Shown here: positions 43,785 to 53,247 of the stretch, in pieces | Layout of the letters: every line of letters starts with the position of its first letter | How positions within the stretch are numbered: the first letter of the stretch is position 1 | Source of the DNA: Halobacillus litoralis | Lineage (GTDB): Bacteria > Bacillota > Bacilli > Bacillales > Halobacillaceae | Reading direction: 5' to 3' | Length of the DNA: 64,000 nt | Assembly: GCF_009856445.1 (NCBI RefSeq) | Contig: NZ_WMFA01000002.1 | Span: 248,001-312,000, forward strand | Translations under genes and position numbers: made by a program | The notes under the pieces: model-generated | What the model saw: the letters and a program-made list of their open reading frames with translations, nothing else | What the model was told of the DNA's origin: nothing | Databases searched by the model: none

Positions 43785-44363
43785 TTACTCCTGAGAAGTA
43801 TCAATTTTTTTCAGTTCCTTCGCAGGGACTCCTCCGACCATAACGTTCGATGGAACATCTTTCGTAACGACGGAGCCTGCAGCGATGATGGCTCCATCAC
43901 CAATGGTCACATCCTGGAGCACGGTAACATTTGCACCGATCCAGACATTATTTCCGATTTTAATAGGAGCGGGGTGGAGCGTGCTGCGCTTCTCAGGATG
44001 GACGTCATGATTCAGCGTAGCCAATACGACATTATGTCCCACAAGCACTCCATCTCCTATGATAATCCCTCCTTGGTCTTGAAAGCGGCAGCCGGAATTG
44101 ATGAAGACATTCTTCCCCACTTCGATGTTTTTGCCACAATCGCTGGAAAAGGGAGGGAACATGGCGAAACTGCTGTCGACGGGTTTTCCAATCAACTCGG
44201 AAAATAGCTCCCGAACTTTTTCAGGAGGATGATACTTCCCGTTCAGCTCAGCAGTTACTTTCAATGCTTCCTGTGAGACTTGGTGCATGACTTGATGGAC
44301 CTCTGATCCACCTTCTACAGTCCTGCCTTTATTCAAATGGTCTAAAAATCCGTTGATGTCCAT
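43785..44363 (-). CDS. Hexapeptide-repeat acetyltransferase (maltose/galactoside O-acetyltransferase type)
   Basis: Left-handed beta-helix acetyl-CoA transferase of 192 residues. The hexapeptide core has the catalytic histidine in [12 protein letters not shown] and the closing [36 protein letters not shown], followed by [10 protein letters not shown]. Compared with B. subtilis Maa the N terminus is divergent ([19 protein letters not shown]). The ATG follows GGAGGACTCC. It lies between the MerR-regulated reductase and the cupin gene, but its own terminator and promoter suggest a separate unit. The acceptor sugar is unknown. Confidence 0.88.
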   Translation of the reverse strand: MDINGFLDHLNKGRTVEGGSEVHQVMHQVSQEALKVTAELNGKYHPPEKVRELFSELIGKPVDSSFAMFPPFSSDCGKNIEVGKNVFINSGCRFQDQGGIIIGDGVLVGHNVVLATLNHDVHPEKRSTLHPAPIKIGNNVWIGANVTVLQDVTIGDGAIIAAGSVVTKDVPSNVMVGGVPAKELKKIDTSQE

Positions 44364-44505
44364 AGGAGTCCTCCTTCTTTCATTAATAAGATCATTACTC
44401 CCATTTTACCCCTTGGAGTGGACTCTAAGGCAACTGGTTACAGCTGACGAGAAAAAAGCCAACCTCTACATGATAAGATTGACTTTTTCCGTTTTTTATT
44501 TGCTT

Positions 44506-44904
44506 TTACAAATGGTCGTACCACTCGTCATCGACAGGTTCCATCCACTCGGTTTCTCCTGGTGTCATGGCTAAGTGGACAAACCAGCTTTCGTTTGTCG
44601 CCCCGTGCCAGTGTTTTACGTGGGCAGGAATATTCACCACATCGCCGGTTTCGAGGAACTGGGCCGGTTTTCCTTCTTCCTGGTACCAGCCTTGCCCGCC
44701 TGTAACCAATAAGACTTGCCCCACTGTATGCGAGTGCCAACTATTACGGGCTCTCGGAGCAAAGGTTACATTTCCTATAGCTGTATTGAGTGGCTTCTCA
44801 TCTGTAAACACCATCTGCAAGTAAGCGTCACCGATGAAGTTATCTGATTCGACTTTCTGTCCCAGTGGAAAGATCGTGCTGTTCCGCAACTCTTCATTTG
44901 CCAT
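44506..44904 (-). CDS. Cupin domain protein
   Basis: A 132-residue small-barrel cupin. The first metal motif reads NSWHSHTVGQVLLVTGGQGWYQEEG and the second GDVVNIPAHVKHWHGATNESWFVHLA, with all expected His and Glu ligands present. Similar proteins are called carboxymuconolactone-decarboxylase-associated cupins or (R)-mandelonitrile-lyase-like cupins; no activity can be assigned. The ATG follows GGGAGGTTAAGAAC. It is divergent from the merR gene, and the MerR operator lies in the shared intergenic region. Confidence 0.88.
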   Translation of the reverse strand: MANEELRNSTIFPLGQKVESDNFIGDAYLQMVFTDEKPLNTAIGNVTFAPRARNSWHSHTVGQVLLVTGGQGWYQEEGKPAQFLETGDVVNIPAHVKHWHGATNESWFVHLAMTPGETEWMEPVDDEWYDHL

Positions 44905-45012
44905 GTTCTTAACCTCCCAATTCTTTTAATCAAGTTTTCAAGGAAAAGTATAGACCTTCGTGTACACTTTAAGGCAAGGGATAAAATGTAAAAGGAACAT
45001 TCGGCCGTAACC

Positions 45013-45043
45013 TTGACTTAAAGTTAACTCTAAGTAGTAATGT
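45013..45043 (+). promoter_or_regulatory. MerR-type promoter/operator upstream of merR
   Basis: TTGACT (45013-45018) and a weak -10 TAATGT (45038-45043) are 19 bp apart around CTTAAAGTTAACTCTAAG (45017-45034), a palindrome with one mismatch that matches the operator at 42584-42601. Confidence 0.8.
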
Positions 45044-45129
45044 ATAGGTAGAAAACAAAAAGAACGGTTGCAGGAACATTTTTATAAAGTTGTCCTGTAA
45101 GTGAAAAAGACAATAAGGATGTGTAAACC

Positions 45130-45552
45130 ATGGGGTATCGTATTGGAGAACTTTCAAAATTGATCGGTGTCAGTGAACATACGTTAAGATATTACGAAAA
45201 AGAGGGGTTAGTTGTACCTGATCGTGACAAGAACAATGTCCGTAATTATTCCGAACATAATAAATTATGGGCAGAGTTTATCCTGCACATGAAAGAAACA
45301 GGCATGTCTATGGAAGACCTGAAGAACTATACGAAATTGTGGGAATCAGGAGAAGAAGGTACTGTGGCAATGATTGATATCCTGACCAACCATAGAGATA
45401 AAGTGAAAAAGCAAATAGAGATCTACAAGAAAAACCTGGATCTATTAAATAAAAAAATTGATTTTTATCAAAGCAGTCTAGAGGAAAACCGGTCTGCGAA
45501 TTTGTATGAAACGTTTGTCGACAGAAAAGGAACGGATGAAGAACTAAAATAG
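45130..45552 (+). CDS. MerR-family transcriptional regulator (AdhR-like)
   Basis: A 140-residue activator: N-terminal winged helix YRIGELSKLIGVSEHTLRYYEKEGLVVPDR, a wing with RNYSEHNKLWAEFI, and a long dimerisation helix (about 85-120). The only cysteine-free effector tail is short (ESLYETFVDRKGTDEELK-like end), with no metal-binding cysteines, which argues for an organic or electrophile signal as in the AdhR/NmlR branch. Two matching operators place its own gene and the aldo/keto reductase at 42707 in its regulon. Confidence 0.92.
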   Translation: MGYRIGELSKLIGVSEHTLRYYEKEGLVVPDRDKNNVRNYSEHNKLWAEFILHMKETGMSMEDLKNYTKLWESGEEGTVAMIDILTNHRDKVKKQIEIYKKNLDLLNKKIDFYQSSLEENRSANLYETFVDRKGTDEELK

Positions 45553-45629
45553 TTTAAAGGAGTCCGTTACGGAACAGAAGTAAATCAAAAGATATAGAGG
45601 AAAATAATACCTTGCGGGCAATATTATAA

Positions 45630-45660
45630 AAAGCGACCGACTAACGGTCGCTTTATTTTT
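45630..45660. terminator. Bidirectional terminator between merR and tetR genes
   Basis: AAAGCGACCG and CGGTCGCTTT form a perfect 10-bp stem with a five-base loop and T-rich tails on both strands. It overlaps the tetR stop codon. Confidence 0.85.
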
Positions 45661-46246
45661 TGTATTGAAGGATTTTCAGTATGGACTCGTAACAGGTCGT
45701 CCGGTAATAGTCATGCAGTTGATCGTCATTTCTCATCAGCCATTGAATCAGACTTCCGTCAATCATACAGCGGATACTGATCGCTGTTTGTTCCACATCA
45801 TCGACTTCAAAGATTTCTTCTTCCAATCCTTGATGGATGATCTCTCGGCCGATGGACCAGCAGTTTTCATAGAATTTTTGATTGATCTCTTTATACGAAT
45901 CGTTATTTTTCACTTGGGATAAAAAGTCCAGGTAGACACGATAGAAATTTTTATTTTCTTCTGGACTGATGAACACGCGGTCGATGTATGCTTCAAGTTT
46001 CCCAATTGCCGTTTCCTGTTCACCAACGGATGCGGCTTCTTTTTCATAGATGCGGGTTGTGATCCATTCAAACAATTGCGTGAAAACATCGGATTTATTT
46101 TTAAAGTAGTAGTTCGTGACCCCTTTGCTGACATCGGCATAATCGGCGATTTCCTGCAGGGTGACGGATTCATAGCCTTTTTCGGTTGCGGCTTGGAAGG
46201 CAGCTTTTAATATCTGTTTGCGTCTCTGTTCTGCTTTTTTTGCCAT
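45653..46246 (-). CDS. TetR/AcrR-family transcriptional regulator
   Basis: A 197-residue repressor. The N-terminal HTH reads QILKAAFQAATEKGYESVTLQEIADYADVSKGVTNYYFKNKSDVF. The ligand-binding half (about 60-197) contains a single interior Cys-Met-rich helix (SIRCMIDGSLIQWLM), resembling BetI/FadR-like members. It is divergent from the YhfP-type oxidoreductase; a 42-bp inverted repeat between them is the likely operator for both. Confidence 0.93.
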   Translation of the reverse strand: MAKKAEQRRKQILKAAFQAATEKGYESVTLQEIADYADVSKGVTNYYFKNKSDVFTQLFEWITTRIYEKEAASVGEQETAIGKLEAYIDRVFISPEENKNFYRVYLDFLSQVKNNDSYKEINQKFYENCWSIGREIIHQGLEEEIFEVDDVEQTAISIRCMIDGSLIQWLMRNDDQLHDYYRTTCYESILKILQYKK

Positions 46247-46312
46247 TTTCTAATATAACCTCCATTGGATGCTCTGTTTATTATACAAGAAAAAGAAAGG
46301 ATATTCGAATCT

Positions 46313-46354
46313 TTTATACTGACTGGTCAAAATAAATTGACCGGTCAGTATAAA
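46313..46354. promoter_or_regulatory. TetR operator, long inverted repeat
   Basis: TTTATACTGACTGGTCAA and TTGACCGGTCAGTATAAA (17 of 18 matching) flank AATAAA. Each arm holds its own 10-bp dyad (TGACYGGTCA), so the region may bind two dimers. Confidence 0.85.
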
Positions 46355-46414
46355 ATGGTCTATGATAGATTTATAATCTAGTTAAATGAGGAAGCAGAAA
46401 GGGGAAATGTTCGA

Positions 46415-47410
46415 ATGACAAAAGAATTCCATGCACTTGTCGTGAACAAAACAGAGGAAGATTTTTCAGTGAATGTGGAATCGTTGACTTTGGAAGATCT
46501 GCCTGAAGGGGATGTGACGATTCACGTCCACTATTCCAGCGTCAACTATAAAGATGGGTTGGCAAGTATTCCGAATGGCAAAATCGTTCAGTCCTATCCT
46601 TTCGTTCCTGGGATCGACCTTGCCGGGACTGTCGTCTCGTCCGAGGATGACCGCTACCAAGAAGGTGACGAAGTGGTCGTGACGAGTTATGAATTAGGCG
46701 TTTCCCACTATGGTGGTTACAGTGAATATGCACGTGTCCCTGGCGACTGGGTGGTTCCACTGCCTGAGAATATGACATTGAAGGAAGCGATGGCATTTGG
46801 TACAGCAGGGTTCACGGCAGCGCTCTCTGTCCATCGGCTTGAAGAAAGCGGCGTTAAACCGGAAGATGGAACGATTCTCGTTACAGGCGCTACTGGCGGT
46901 GTCGGAAGTATGGCTGTTTCCATGCTTGCCAAACGCGGGTACCATGTGACGGCTAGTACAGGAAAAGAATCGGAGCATGAATATCTGAAAACGTTGGGCG
47001 CACAAGAGATCATTTCCCGGGAAGAAGTCACCCCTGAGAAAATCCGCCCGATCGGTAAGCAGAAGTGGGCTGGTGTGGTCGATCCCGTGGGAGGAAAAAC
47101 ACTGGCTTCTGTTTTGAGCAACACGAAATATGGCGGTGCCGTTGCTGTAAGTGGTTTGACTGCCGGAGTGGAAGTGCCGACAACGGTTTTCCCTTTCATC
47201 CTAAGAGGAGTGAATCTGCTCGGCATCGATTCCGTTTATTGTCCGAAAGACTTGAGAGAGAAGCTATGGACGCGGATGGCTACGGATTTGAAGCCGGATG
47301 ATTTAGGAGAGATTGAAAAGGAAGTTTCACTAAAAGAGCTTCCTGATACTTTATCCGATATTTTACAAGGAAAAGTAAGAGGAAGAACGGTTGTGAACAT
47401 CCTTTCCTAA
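46415..47410 (+). CDS. yhfP: MDR oxidoreductase, YhfP/AcuI (acryloyl-CoA reductase-like) family
   Basis: Zinc-free NADPH-dependent medium-chain reductase of 331 residues. Landmarks are SSVNYKDGLASIPNGKIVQSYPFVPGIDLAGTV, the Rossmann site VTGATGGVGSMAVSML, VDPVGGKTLASVL and the GIDSVYCP stretch typical of YhfP/AcuI. Related enzymes reduce acryloyl-CoA or quinones; the physiological substrate here is unknown. RBS AAAGGGGAAA precedes the ATG. Control by the divergent TetR regulator is likely. Confidence 0.92.
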   Translation: MTKEFHALVVNKTEEDFSVNVESLTLEDLPEGDVTIHVHYSSVNYKDGLASIPNGKIVQSYPFVPGIDLAGTVVSSEDDRYQEGDEVVVTSYELGVSHYGGYSEYARVPGDWVVPLPENMTLKEAMAFGTAGFTAALSVHRLEESGVKPEDGTILVTGATGGVGSMAVSMLAKRGYHVTASTGKESEHEYLKTLGAQEIISREEVTPEKIRPIGKQKWAGVVDPVGGKTLASVLSNTKYGGAVAVSGLTAGVEVPTTVFPFILRGVNLLGIDSVYCPKDLREKLWTRMATDLKPDDLGEIEKEVSLKELPDTLSDILQGKVRGRTVVNILS

Positions 47411-47455
47411 AAGGGTGTGCCCGTCCCCTTTTAGCTTAAAAACAAATCATGCAGA

Positions 47456-47488
47456 AAGCGTAACCTCTAAAAAGGTTGCGCTTTTTTC
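47456..47488 (+). terminator. Intrinsic terminator after the YhfP-type gene
   Basis: AGCGTAACCT pairs with AGGTTGCGCT (one G-T pair), followed by T6. Confidence 0.88.
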
Positions 47489-47575
47489 ATACATCTTGAG
47501 TATTTTGAAAGCGTTTGAAATAATTGAGAGGTACATAACTTAATCGATGACTTATTGATGAAAGGGTGCTTATCT

Positions 47576-47971
47576 ATGAATTCTCAACAGAACAGTGAAG
47601 CATTTTCCAACAAAGAACGAGCGGTATCATTTTTGGTGCAAGTGGCAGGTGGAGAGGTACGGGAAGCGTATGAAAGGTATGTCCGTTCTGATTTTTCCCA
47701 TCACAATCCTTATTTCCGTGGAGATAAAGATTCTCTGATGAGCGCAATGGAAGAGGACGCCGCCAAAAATCCTCGTAAGACGCTTGAAGTCCATCGTGCG
47801 ATCGAAGAAAAAGATATGGTCGTCGTTCATTCTCATATTAAACAACAGCAGGATGATACGGGAGTAGCCGTAGTCCATATCATGCGGTTTGAAGGTGGAA
47901 AAATTGTGGAGTTGTGGGACATCGGTCAGCCGCTGCCGGAGGACTCACCGAATGAAAATGGTGCTTTCTAG
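47576..47971 (+). CDS. SnoaL/NTF2-like protein
   Basis: A 131-residue protein of the NTF2-like superfamily. It contains YVRSDFSHHNPYFRGDKDSLMSAM near the middle, then a strand-rich half with VHSHIKQQQDDTGVAVVHIMRFEGGKIVELWDIGQPLP, the typical ending of SnoaL-like ester cyclases of unknown substrate. The start is the ATG at 47576, about eight bases after AAAGGGTG. It stands alone upstream of the winged-helix regulator gene. No function assigned. Confidence 0.85.
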   Translation: MNSQQNSEAFSNKERAVSFLVQVAGGEVREAYERYVRSDFSHHNPYFRGDKDSLMSAMEEDAAKNPRKTLEVHRAIEEKDMVVVHSHIKQQQDDTGVAVVHIMRFEGGKIVELWDIGQPLPEDSPNENGAF

Positions 47972-48035
47972 TTTCAGAGCTCATTGGAATGGAATGTGTT
48001 TCAAGGACTGAGCCGAAAAAGTGAAGGTGGAACAA

Positions 48036-49193
48036 ATGGAAAAATTACAATGGATCGATCATGAGCTGAAAGTGAAACATGCTTCAGAAGAAGTATCTTT
48101 GCTTCCAAAAGAATATCAATTGCTGCAGTATTTATGGGAGCGGCCGTTTCAAGTGTTCTCAAGAGAGGACCTTCTTGATGCGGTGTGGTCGATGGAAAAT
48201 CCGACAGACCGCACCGTGGATGATCATATCTATCGGCTCCGGAAAAAGCTGACACCGCTCGCTTCTATCTTGAACATTGCTACAGTAAGGGGAAAAGGAT
48301 ACCTGCTAAAAGTGGATGAGGAAGTTCACAAAAGCCCACTCACGCAGGACCAGGAAGTTGCTTCCAGTGCGAAAGTGCTTTTTCATAAGTACCATCTTTA
48401 TGGGCAGGGAAAAGCATTGAAGGTGCTCGAGGAAAATCAGGATATCTTCGGTTTTGAACTCGATGTTGAAAACCAGTGTTATCTCCACTTCATGAAGGGT
48501 GACTTCCGGTGGTTTCTGAGGAATGAACGTTCGTTTTGGGATCGCTGTTATTATTTATTGCATATCTATTCGTACATTCAACCCGATCAAGGGAAAAGTC
48601 TGGATTATTTCACAAGGGCATTAGAGGAAGAGAAACTCCCCGAATTCCACAGGACAGAAATACGATTGTTGAACCGGTTGAGTCTCTTGATCTTTACAAA
48701 AAGGATTCAAGAAGCAGAACACCAGCTCAGCGCTTCAAAGGATGAGATCGAACATCGAGGGCTGCAGAATATGTATCCTTTCATTCTATTAACCGAACTT
48801 TATTTAGTATTTTTAAAAAACGAAAAATCGTCCATAGAGGAAAAGATGAAGGAAGTGAGGGAGATGCTGGAGAAGTATCCTTACTCTCGGGAACAAGCCA
48901 CGTTTGTCATTTTAACAGGACTCCAATGCTTTTGGAATCAGGAAGAAAACAAAGCAGATCGTTTTTTTCAAAAAGGATTCAAGCTGTTCAAGGAAGCGAA
49001 GTATATCCCAGGTTTACTGATCAGCTTGAACGTCATCCTCTTTTTCATCAAAGAATTCCGGCCGGAGAGCCGTTTACTTTTTACATACCAAGAGATGTGG
49101 CAGGAACTCGCTTTTGAATACAGATTTTCTGAGTTGAAAAAGCGCATTGAATACCAATTGGATGTTCATTTGAGAAAAAATAACAATCTCTGA
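48036..49193 (+). CDS. Receiver-less OmpR-type winged-helix regulator with helical C-terminal domain
   Basis: A 385-residue protein. Residues about 5-95 form a Trans_reg_C winged helix (LLPKEYQLLQYLWERPFQVFSREDLLDAVW and DRTVDDHIYRLRKKL, ending VRGKGYLL). No receiver domain is attached. The remaining 280 residues are alpha-helical with TPR-like spacing (LEEEKLPEFHRTEIRLLNRLSLLIF, FFQKGFKLFKEAKYIPGLLISL), reminiscent of SARP-type activators but not clearly a named domain. The start is the ATG at 48036 after AAGGTGG. It lies 58 bases upstream of an MFS exporter and probably controls it. Confidence 0.82.
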   Translation: MEKLQWIDHELKVKHASEEVSLLPKEYQLLQYLWERPFQVFSREDLLDAVWSMENPTDRTVDDHIYRLRKKLTPLASILNIATVRGKGYLLKVDEEVHKSPLTQDQEVASSAKVLFHKYHLYGQGKALKVLEENQDIFGFELDVENQCYLHFMKGDFRWFLRNERSFWDRCYYLLHIYSYIQPDQGKSLDYFTRALEEEKLPEFHRTEIRLLNRLSLLIFTKRIQEAEHQLSASKDEIEHRGLQNMYPFILLTELYLVFLKNEKSSIEEKMKEVREMLEKYPYSREQATFVILTGLQCFWNQEENKADRFFQKGFKLFKEAKYIPGLLISLNVILFFIKEFRPESRLLFTYQEMWQELAFEYRFSELKKRIEYQLDVHLRKNNNL

Positions 49194-49251
49194 TATTCTT
49201 CTGATATTTCTCCGTTATGATTTTTGCAAGAACGACGGGGAGGTATGAAAG

Positions 49252-50532
49252 ATGAAACAGAAACATTCAATATGGAAAAACAGGAACTTTGTTACGTTTT
49301 TTTCAGCGAATGCCCTTTCTAATTTAGGAAATTGGTTTGACTTTGTAGCGGTATTGATTTTATTTCGATACACGTGGCAGGCGGATCCTTTACTGATTGC
49401 TTTGATCCCAGTGATGTACGCCGTTCCCAGTATATTGCTCGGACAGTTCGCTGGTGTATTTGCCGATCGTCGGGATAAGCTGAAAATCCTGGTCTATTCC
49501 GATTGGATGAGAGGGATACTGACATTGGTGCTCGTTTTTACTCCTTTTCCATTTCTCGCACTTGCTTTGATTTTCCTAAGGAATACGGCGGGGGCCATCA
49601 GTTTACCTGCCCAGCAGGGGTTGTTGAGAAGGATCGTGGATGAAGAGGCCATCATGAAGGCGGTAACGATAAACGGAAGCCTGTTTCAACTCGTGAAAGT
49701 GGTAGGGCCGTTAATTGGTGGCTCCTTGACTGCCGCTTCCTCACCATCTTTTTCAATCGCGATCAATGGTGCTTCTTTTCTTCTTTCAGGAGTCATTCTT
49801 CTGTTCATTCGTCCCAATAAAGAGGAGGCAAAAGAAAAGCCAGAATTTCCAGGGGGAACCGTTGGATTCTGGACATCGTGGAAAGAAGGTTGGAGCTATG
49901 TATTGACCAGTCGTATTCTGACGGCCAGCCTCTTATACGGAATCGTCACTACTTTGACGATTCAGATGATTGATGCGCAGTTCGTCACCCTGTTCAGTGA
50001 GATCTTTCCTGAGAGAGCAGAGCTCACCGGATGGGTTATTTCAGCCATCGGGATTGGGTCGCTGCTCGTAGTCCTTGGTTTGAATCGATTGGATGAAATT
50101 AAGAAATACGGATGGTTTTTCGGCACAGGAAGCCTTCTTATCGGTATCATGACTGGGGGATTCAGTTTTCTGAACACCTCTACCATACTATTTGTAGTCA
50201 TCGGTCTTGGTCTCCTGGGTGGAATCGGCAATGGCCTCGCCTTTACTGCCGTCAATTATCTGATTCAAAAAGAGCCTCCAAAAGAAGCGATTGGGAGGGT
50301 ATCCGGCATCGTGGACTCTACCTTGAGTTTATTGTTCATCATCGGTCCGCTTCTGGGCGGTCTGCTCATTCATCAGTTTGGTGTAACGACGGCATTTAAA
50401 ATCATCGGTATTGGTTTAATAGGTATTGGTTCCGTGGGGATTGTCTTCCAGAATATCATTTGGAAGCAGGGCAGCCCCGAAGCGGATGAAATTGGAAAAA
50501 GCAATGAGGTTCAAGCAAATTCCAATGCTTAA
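49252..50532 (+). CDS. MFS transporter, macrolide-efflux (MefA-like) type
   Basis: Twelve-span proton-driven exporter of 426 residues. It begins with the family opening NFVTFFSANALSNLGNWFDFVAVLIL and has the motif A loop GQFAGVFADRRDKLKILVYSD, RNTAGAISLPAQQGLLRRIVD and KRVSGIVDSTLS-like repeat in the second half. This branch (MFS_3) includes drug and siderophore exporters such as MefA and EntS; the substrate is not known. RBS GGGGAGG is upstream. It is the only candidate exporter in the window, though it is 34 kb from the siderophore operon. Confidence 0.9.
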   Translation: MKQKHSIWKNRNFVTFFSANALSNLGNWFDFVAVLILFRYTWQADPLLIALIPVMYAVPSILLGQFAGVFADRRDKLKILVYSDWMRGILTLVLVFTPFPFLALALIFLRNTAGAISLPAQQGLLRRIVDEEAIMKAVTINGSLFQLVKVVGPLIGGSLTAASSPSFSIAINGASFLLSGVILLFIRPNKEEAKEKPEFPGGTVGFWTSWKEGWSYVLTSRILTASLLYGIVTTLTIQMIDAQFVTLFSEIFPERAELTGWVISAIGIGSLLVVLGLNRLDEIKKYGWFFGTGSLLIGIMTGGFSFLNTSTILFVVIGLGLLGGIGNGLAFTAVNYLIQKEPPKEAIGRVSGIVDSTLSLLFIIGPLLGGLLIHQFGVTTAFKIIGIGLIGIGSVGIVFQNIIWKQGSPEADEIGKSNEVQANSNA

Positions 50533-50542
50533 TTAACAGATG

Positions 50543-50578
50543 GAGGGACTTTCCTAACTGGGATCTCCCTCTTTTTTA
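50543..50578 (+). terminator. Probable terminator after the MFS gene
   Basis: GAGGGA pairs with TCCCTC across a 17-base loop and runs into six T. Confidence 0.7.
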
Positions 50579-50697
50579 TCAAATAGTATTGTCTTAGACA
50601 GAATCGTTTGAAATAATTAAAAGGAATAGCAAGGCTTGGCAGAGCGTTTGTCTTTAAATAGGATCTCGTAGTGAATTTTGAAAGGGGATACATAACC

Positions 50698-52629
50698 TTG
50701 AATACAAAATACTTAGACTTACTTGCTCAAAAATACGACAGCGAAGAAAAAGTCGTCACGGAAATTATCAATCTGAAAGCGATCCTTAACCTGCCGAAAG
50801 GAACCGAGCATTTCGTCAGTGATCTTCATGGGGAATACCAGGCATTTCAGCACGTATTGAGAAATGGCTCAGGGAGAGTCAAAGAAAAAATCAGGGATCT
50901 TTTTGAAGAGGAGATGGCTGGGAAGGAACTGGATGAATTCGCGACACTCGTTTTCTACCCGGAAGAAAAAATCAAACGGATCAAGAACGCTTTTGATAAT
51001 AATGAAGAGTTGGAGATGTGGTACACGCACACGATCGACCGGATGATCAAGCTCATTTCCTATGCTTCTTCCAAGTACACACGATCCAAGCTGCGTAAAG
51101 CCCTTCCGACGCAATTCGTTTATATCATAGAAGAACTGCTCTACAAGACGGATGATGTAACAAATAAAGAATCGTACTATAAGAAAATTGTTCAACAGAT
51201 CATTTCTCTCGGTCAGGCGGACAAGCTGATCAGTGGTCTTGCTTATGCCACACAAAAATTAGTGGTAGACCACCTTCATGTGGTCGGCGATATTTACGAC
51301 CGGGGACCCGAGCCGGATAAAATCATGGAAACACTCATCCATTACCCATCGGTTGATATCCAGTGGGGCAACCACGATGTGTTATGGATCGGTGCTTTTG
51401 CCGGATCGAAAGTGTGTCTGGCTAACATCCTCCGCATCTGCGCCCGCTATAACAATCTGGAAATCATTGAGGATGCGTACGGCATTAACTTGAGGCCGCT
51501 CCTTAATCTCGCCGAGAAATATTACGGCGATCATGCGGCGTTCAGACCTAAAATCCATACCGATGATAAACCATCGGAACATGAGCAGCTACAGATTACG
51601 AAAATGCATCAGGCGATCGCGATGATTCAGTTCAAGCTTGAGAGTTCGATTATTAAAAGACGCCCGTATTTCCACATGTCTGAGCGCCTGCTGCTTGAAA
51701 AAGTGGACTATGACCGGGAGGAAATCACCCTCCACGATAAGACGTATCCACTTGAAAATCCTTGTTTCTCAACCATTGACCCTGAAGACCCTAACCGTCT
51801 CCTTGAGGAAGAAGAACAGGTCATCGAGAAGCTGTTGTTTTCTATCCAGCATTCAGAAAAGCTTGCCAGACACATGAAGTTCCTCGTGAAAAAGGGCAGC
51901 CTGTATTTGAAATACAATGGCAACCTGCTGATTCACGGGTGCATCCCGGTCGATGAAGAAGGAAATATGGAAAAAATGACGATTGAAGACAAATCCTATG
52001 CCGGACGTGAGCTTCTCGATATATTTGAGCATTACCTGCGTCATTCGTTTGCCAATCCAAAAGAAACCGATGACCTAGCGACAGATATGGTCTGGTATTT
52101 ATGGACAGGGCAGTACTCATCCTTGTTCGGAAAAAGGGAAATGACGACGTTCGAGCGCTACTTCATCGCTGATAAATCGACACACAAAGAGAGAAAAAAT
52201 CCTTACTATTACCTGAGGGAAGATGAAGATGTCTGCCGGAAGATCCTTGCAGAATTCGAGCTCAATCCTGACCAGGGCCATATCATCAACGGCCACACCC
52301 CTGTCAAAGAGATTGAAGGGGAAGATCCGATCAAAGCAGGCGGGAAGATGGTCGTCATCGATGGAGGTTTCTCGAAAGCCTATCAATCGACCACAGGCAT
52401 TGCCGGATATACGCTGCTGTATAATTCCTTCGGCATGCAGCTGGTCGCTCACAAACGCTTCAACTCGAAGGAAGAAGTGCTGCGGGATGGAACGGATGTA
52501 TTATCTGTGAAGCGATTGGTAGATAAAGAGCTTGAGAGGAAGAAGGTTCTGGAGACGAACGTCGGGGAAGAACTGTTGCAGGAGATCTATATTTTGAACA
52601 GTTTGATGGAATATAAATATATGAAGTAA
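50698..52629 (+). CDS. fbp: Fructose-1,6-bisphosphatase, class III
   Basis: Gluconeogenic phosphatase of the Firmicute type, 643 residues, unrelated to class I and II enzymes. The metallophosphatase-like motifs are [37 protein letters not shown] and INGHTPVKE. The opening [36 protein letters not shown] matches the B. subtilis protein closely. The start is TTG at 50698, nine bases after AAAGGGG; an upstream GTG at 50671 lacks a ribosome site. Monocistronic with a strong terminator. Confidence 0.97.
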   Translation: MNTKYLDLLAQKYDSEEKVVTEIINLKAILNLPKGTEHFVSDLHGEYQAFQHVLRNGSGRVKEKIRDLFEEEMAGKELDEFATLVFYPEEKIKRIKNAFDNNEELEMWYTHTIDRMIKLISYASSKYTRSKLRKALPTQFVYIIEELLYKTDDVTNKESYYKKIVQQIISLGQADKLISGLAYATQKLVVDHLHVVGDIYDRGPEPDKIMETLIHYPSVDIQWGNHDVLWIGAFAGSKVCLANILRICARYNNLEIIEDAYGINLRPLLNLAEKYYGDHAAFRPKIHTDDKPSEHEQLQITKMHQAIAMIQFKLESSIIKRRPYFHMSERLLLEKVDYDREEITLHDKTYPLENPCFSTIDPEDPNRLLEEEEQVIEKLLFSIQHSEKLARHMKFLVKKGSLYLKYNGNLLIHGCIPVDEEGNMEKMTIEDKSYAGRELLDIFEHYLRHSFANPKETDDLATDMVWYLWTGQYSSLFGKREMTTFERYFIADKSTHKERKNPYYYLREDEDVCRKILAEFELNPDQGHIINGHTPVKEIEGEDPIKAGGKMVVIDGGFSKAYQSTTGIAGYTLLYNSFGMQLVAHKRFNSKEEVLRDGTDVLSVKRLVDKELERKKVLETNVGEELLQEIYILNSLMEYKYMK

Positions 52630-52639
52630 GAGAATGTGA

Positions 52640-52677
52640 AAAGGACGATGGCTCATAAAGAGCCATCGTCCTTTTTT
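52640..52677 (+). terminator. Intrinsic terminator after fbp
   Basis: AAGGACGATGGCTC pairs perfectly with GAGCCATCGTCCTT, followed by T6. It also faces the convergent small gene at 52743. Confidence 0.95.
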
Positions 52678-52742
52678 AGTTTTTATCTTTGTCAGGCTTC
52701 CGTCCATGCATTTTGATCAACATGGACGAAAACATCAAGGGT

Positions 52743-52925
52743 TTACCACTTAATGCTGCAGCCGACAATGATCAAAAGAATGAACAATACCACAATCAAA
52801 ACAAAATTGTTTCGACGTGGACGGCAGTGGTACATAGGCGCAGACGGCATGTGAGGCATATTTGCCCCCATATACGGTGCGTTTACGTTAGCGCCCATCG
52901 TGTACGGAGCATTAACATTTTCCAT
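52743..52925 (-). CDS. YjcZ-family small membrane protein
   Basis: A 60-residue protein. The N-terminal half carries two copies of NVNAPYxMGAN and is Pro/Met/Asn-rich. The C-terminal half is one hydrophobic helix, NNFVLIVVLFILLIIVGCS, the hallmark of YjcZ-type sporulation-associated small proteins. The ATG follows GAAAGGGATG. YjcZ relatives are made in sporulating cells, but this protein has an unusual repeat-bearing N terminus. Function unknown. Confidence 0.78.
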   Translation of the reverse strand: MENVNAPYTMGANVNAPYMGANMPHMPSAPMYHCRPRRNNFVLIVVLFILLIIVGCSIKW

Positions 52926-53247
52926 GTGAAAACATCCCTTTCCTTTTGTTTCTTTGTCACTATATTGTACTCGCCTAACAGAAAGTTGAGCCCGTCAACC
53001 TTAAAAATGGGTGCATGTCACGAGTGTACCAAAGCGGTGATCTTCCAAATGATTCTTTGAAAATCGACTCCAAATAAGCGCTCATTCAGTTTAGGACAGC
53101 TGAAAAATCACAAGGCGGGATTTCTTTTCATTTTTATGTAGCAGAAAAATGATCTAAAGGGCTTCTTTCATCGTATGCTGGGTGAACCGTGCAGGCTACA
53201 GGTTTCAAAAGCTGTAAAGGTAACACGGCATCAAAGGAGAACTTTAG
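52926..53247. other. Intergenic region upstream of the ECF sigma gene
   Basis: Carries the promoters of the divergent yjcZ-like and sigma genes. I looked for an autoregulatory ECF -35 (AAC core) paired with a CGT -10 and saw no convincing pair. Confidence 0.35.

Noticed and set aside
43530-44207. 225-residue plus-strand frame opposite the sugar acetyltransferase
   Set aside because: Antisense shadow of a clear hexapeptide-repeat gene; it also spans two terminators.
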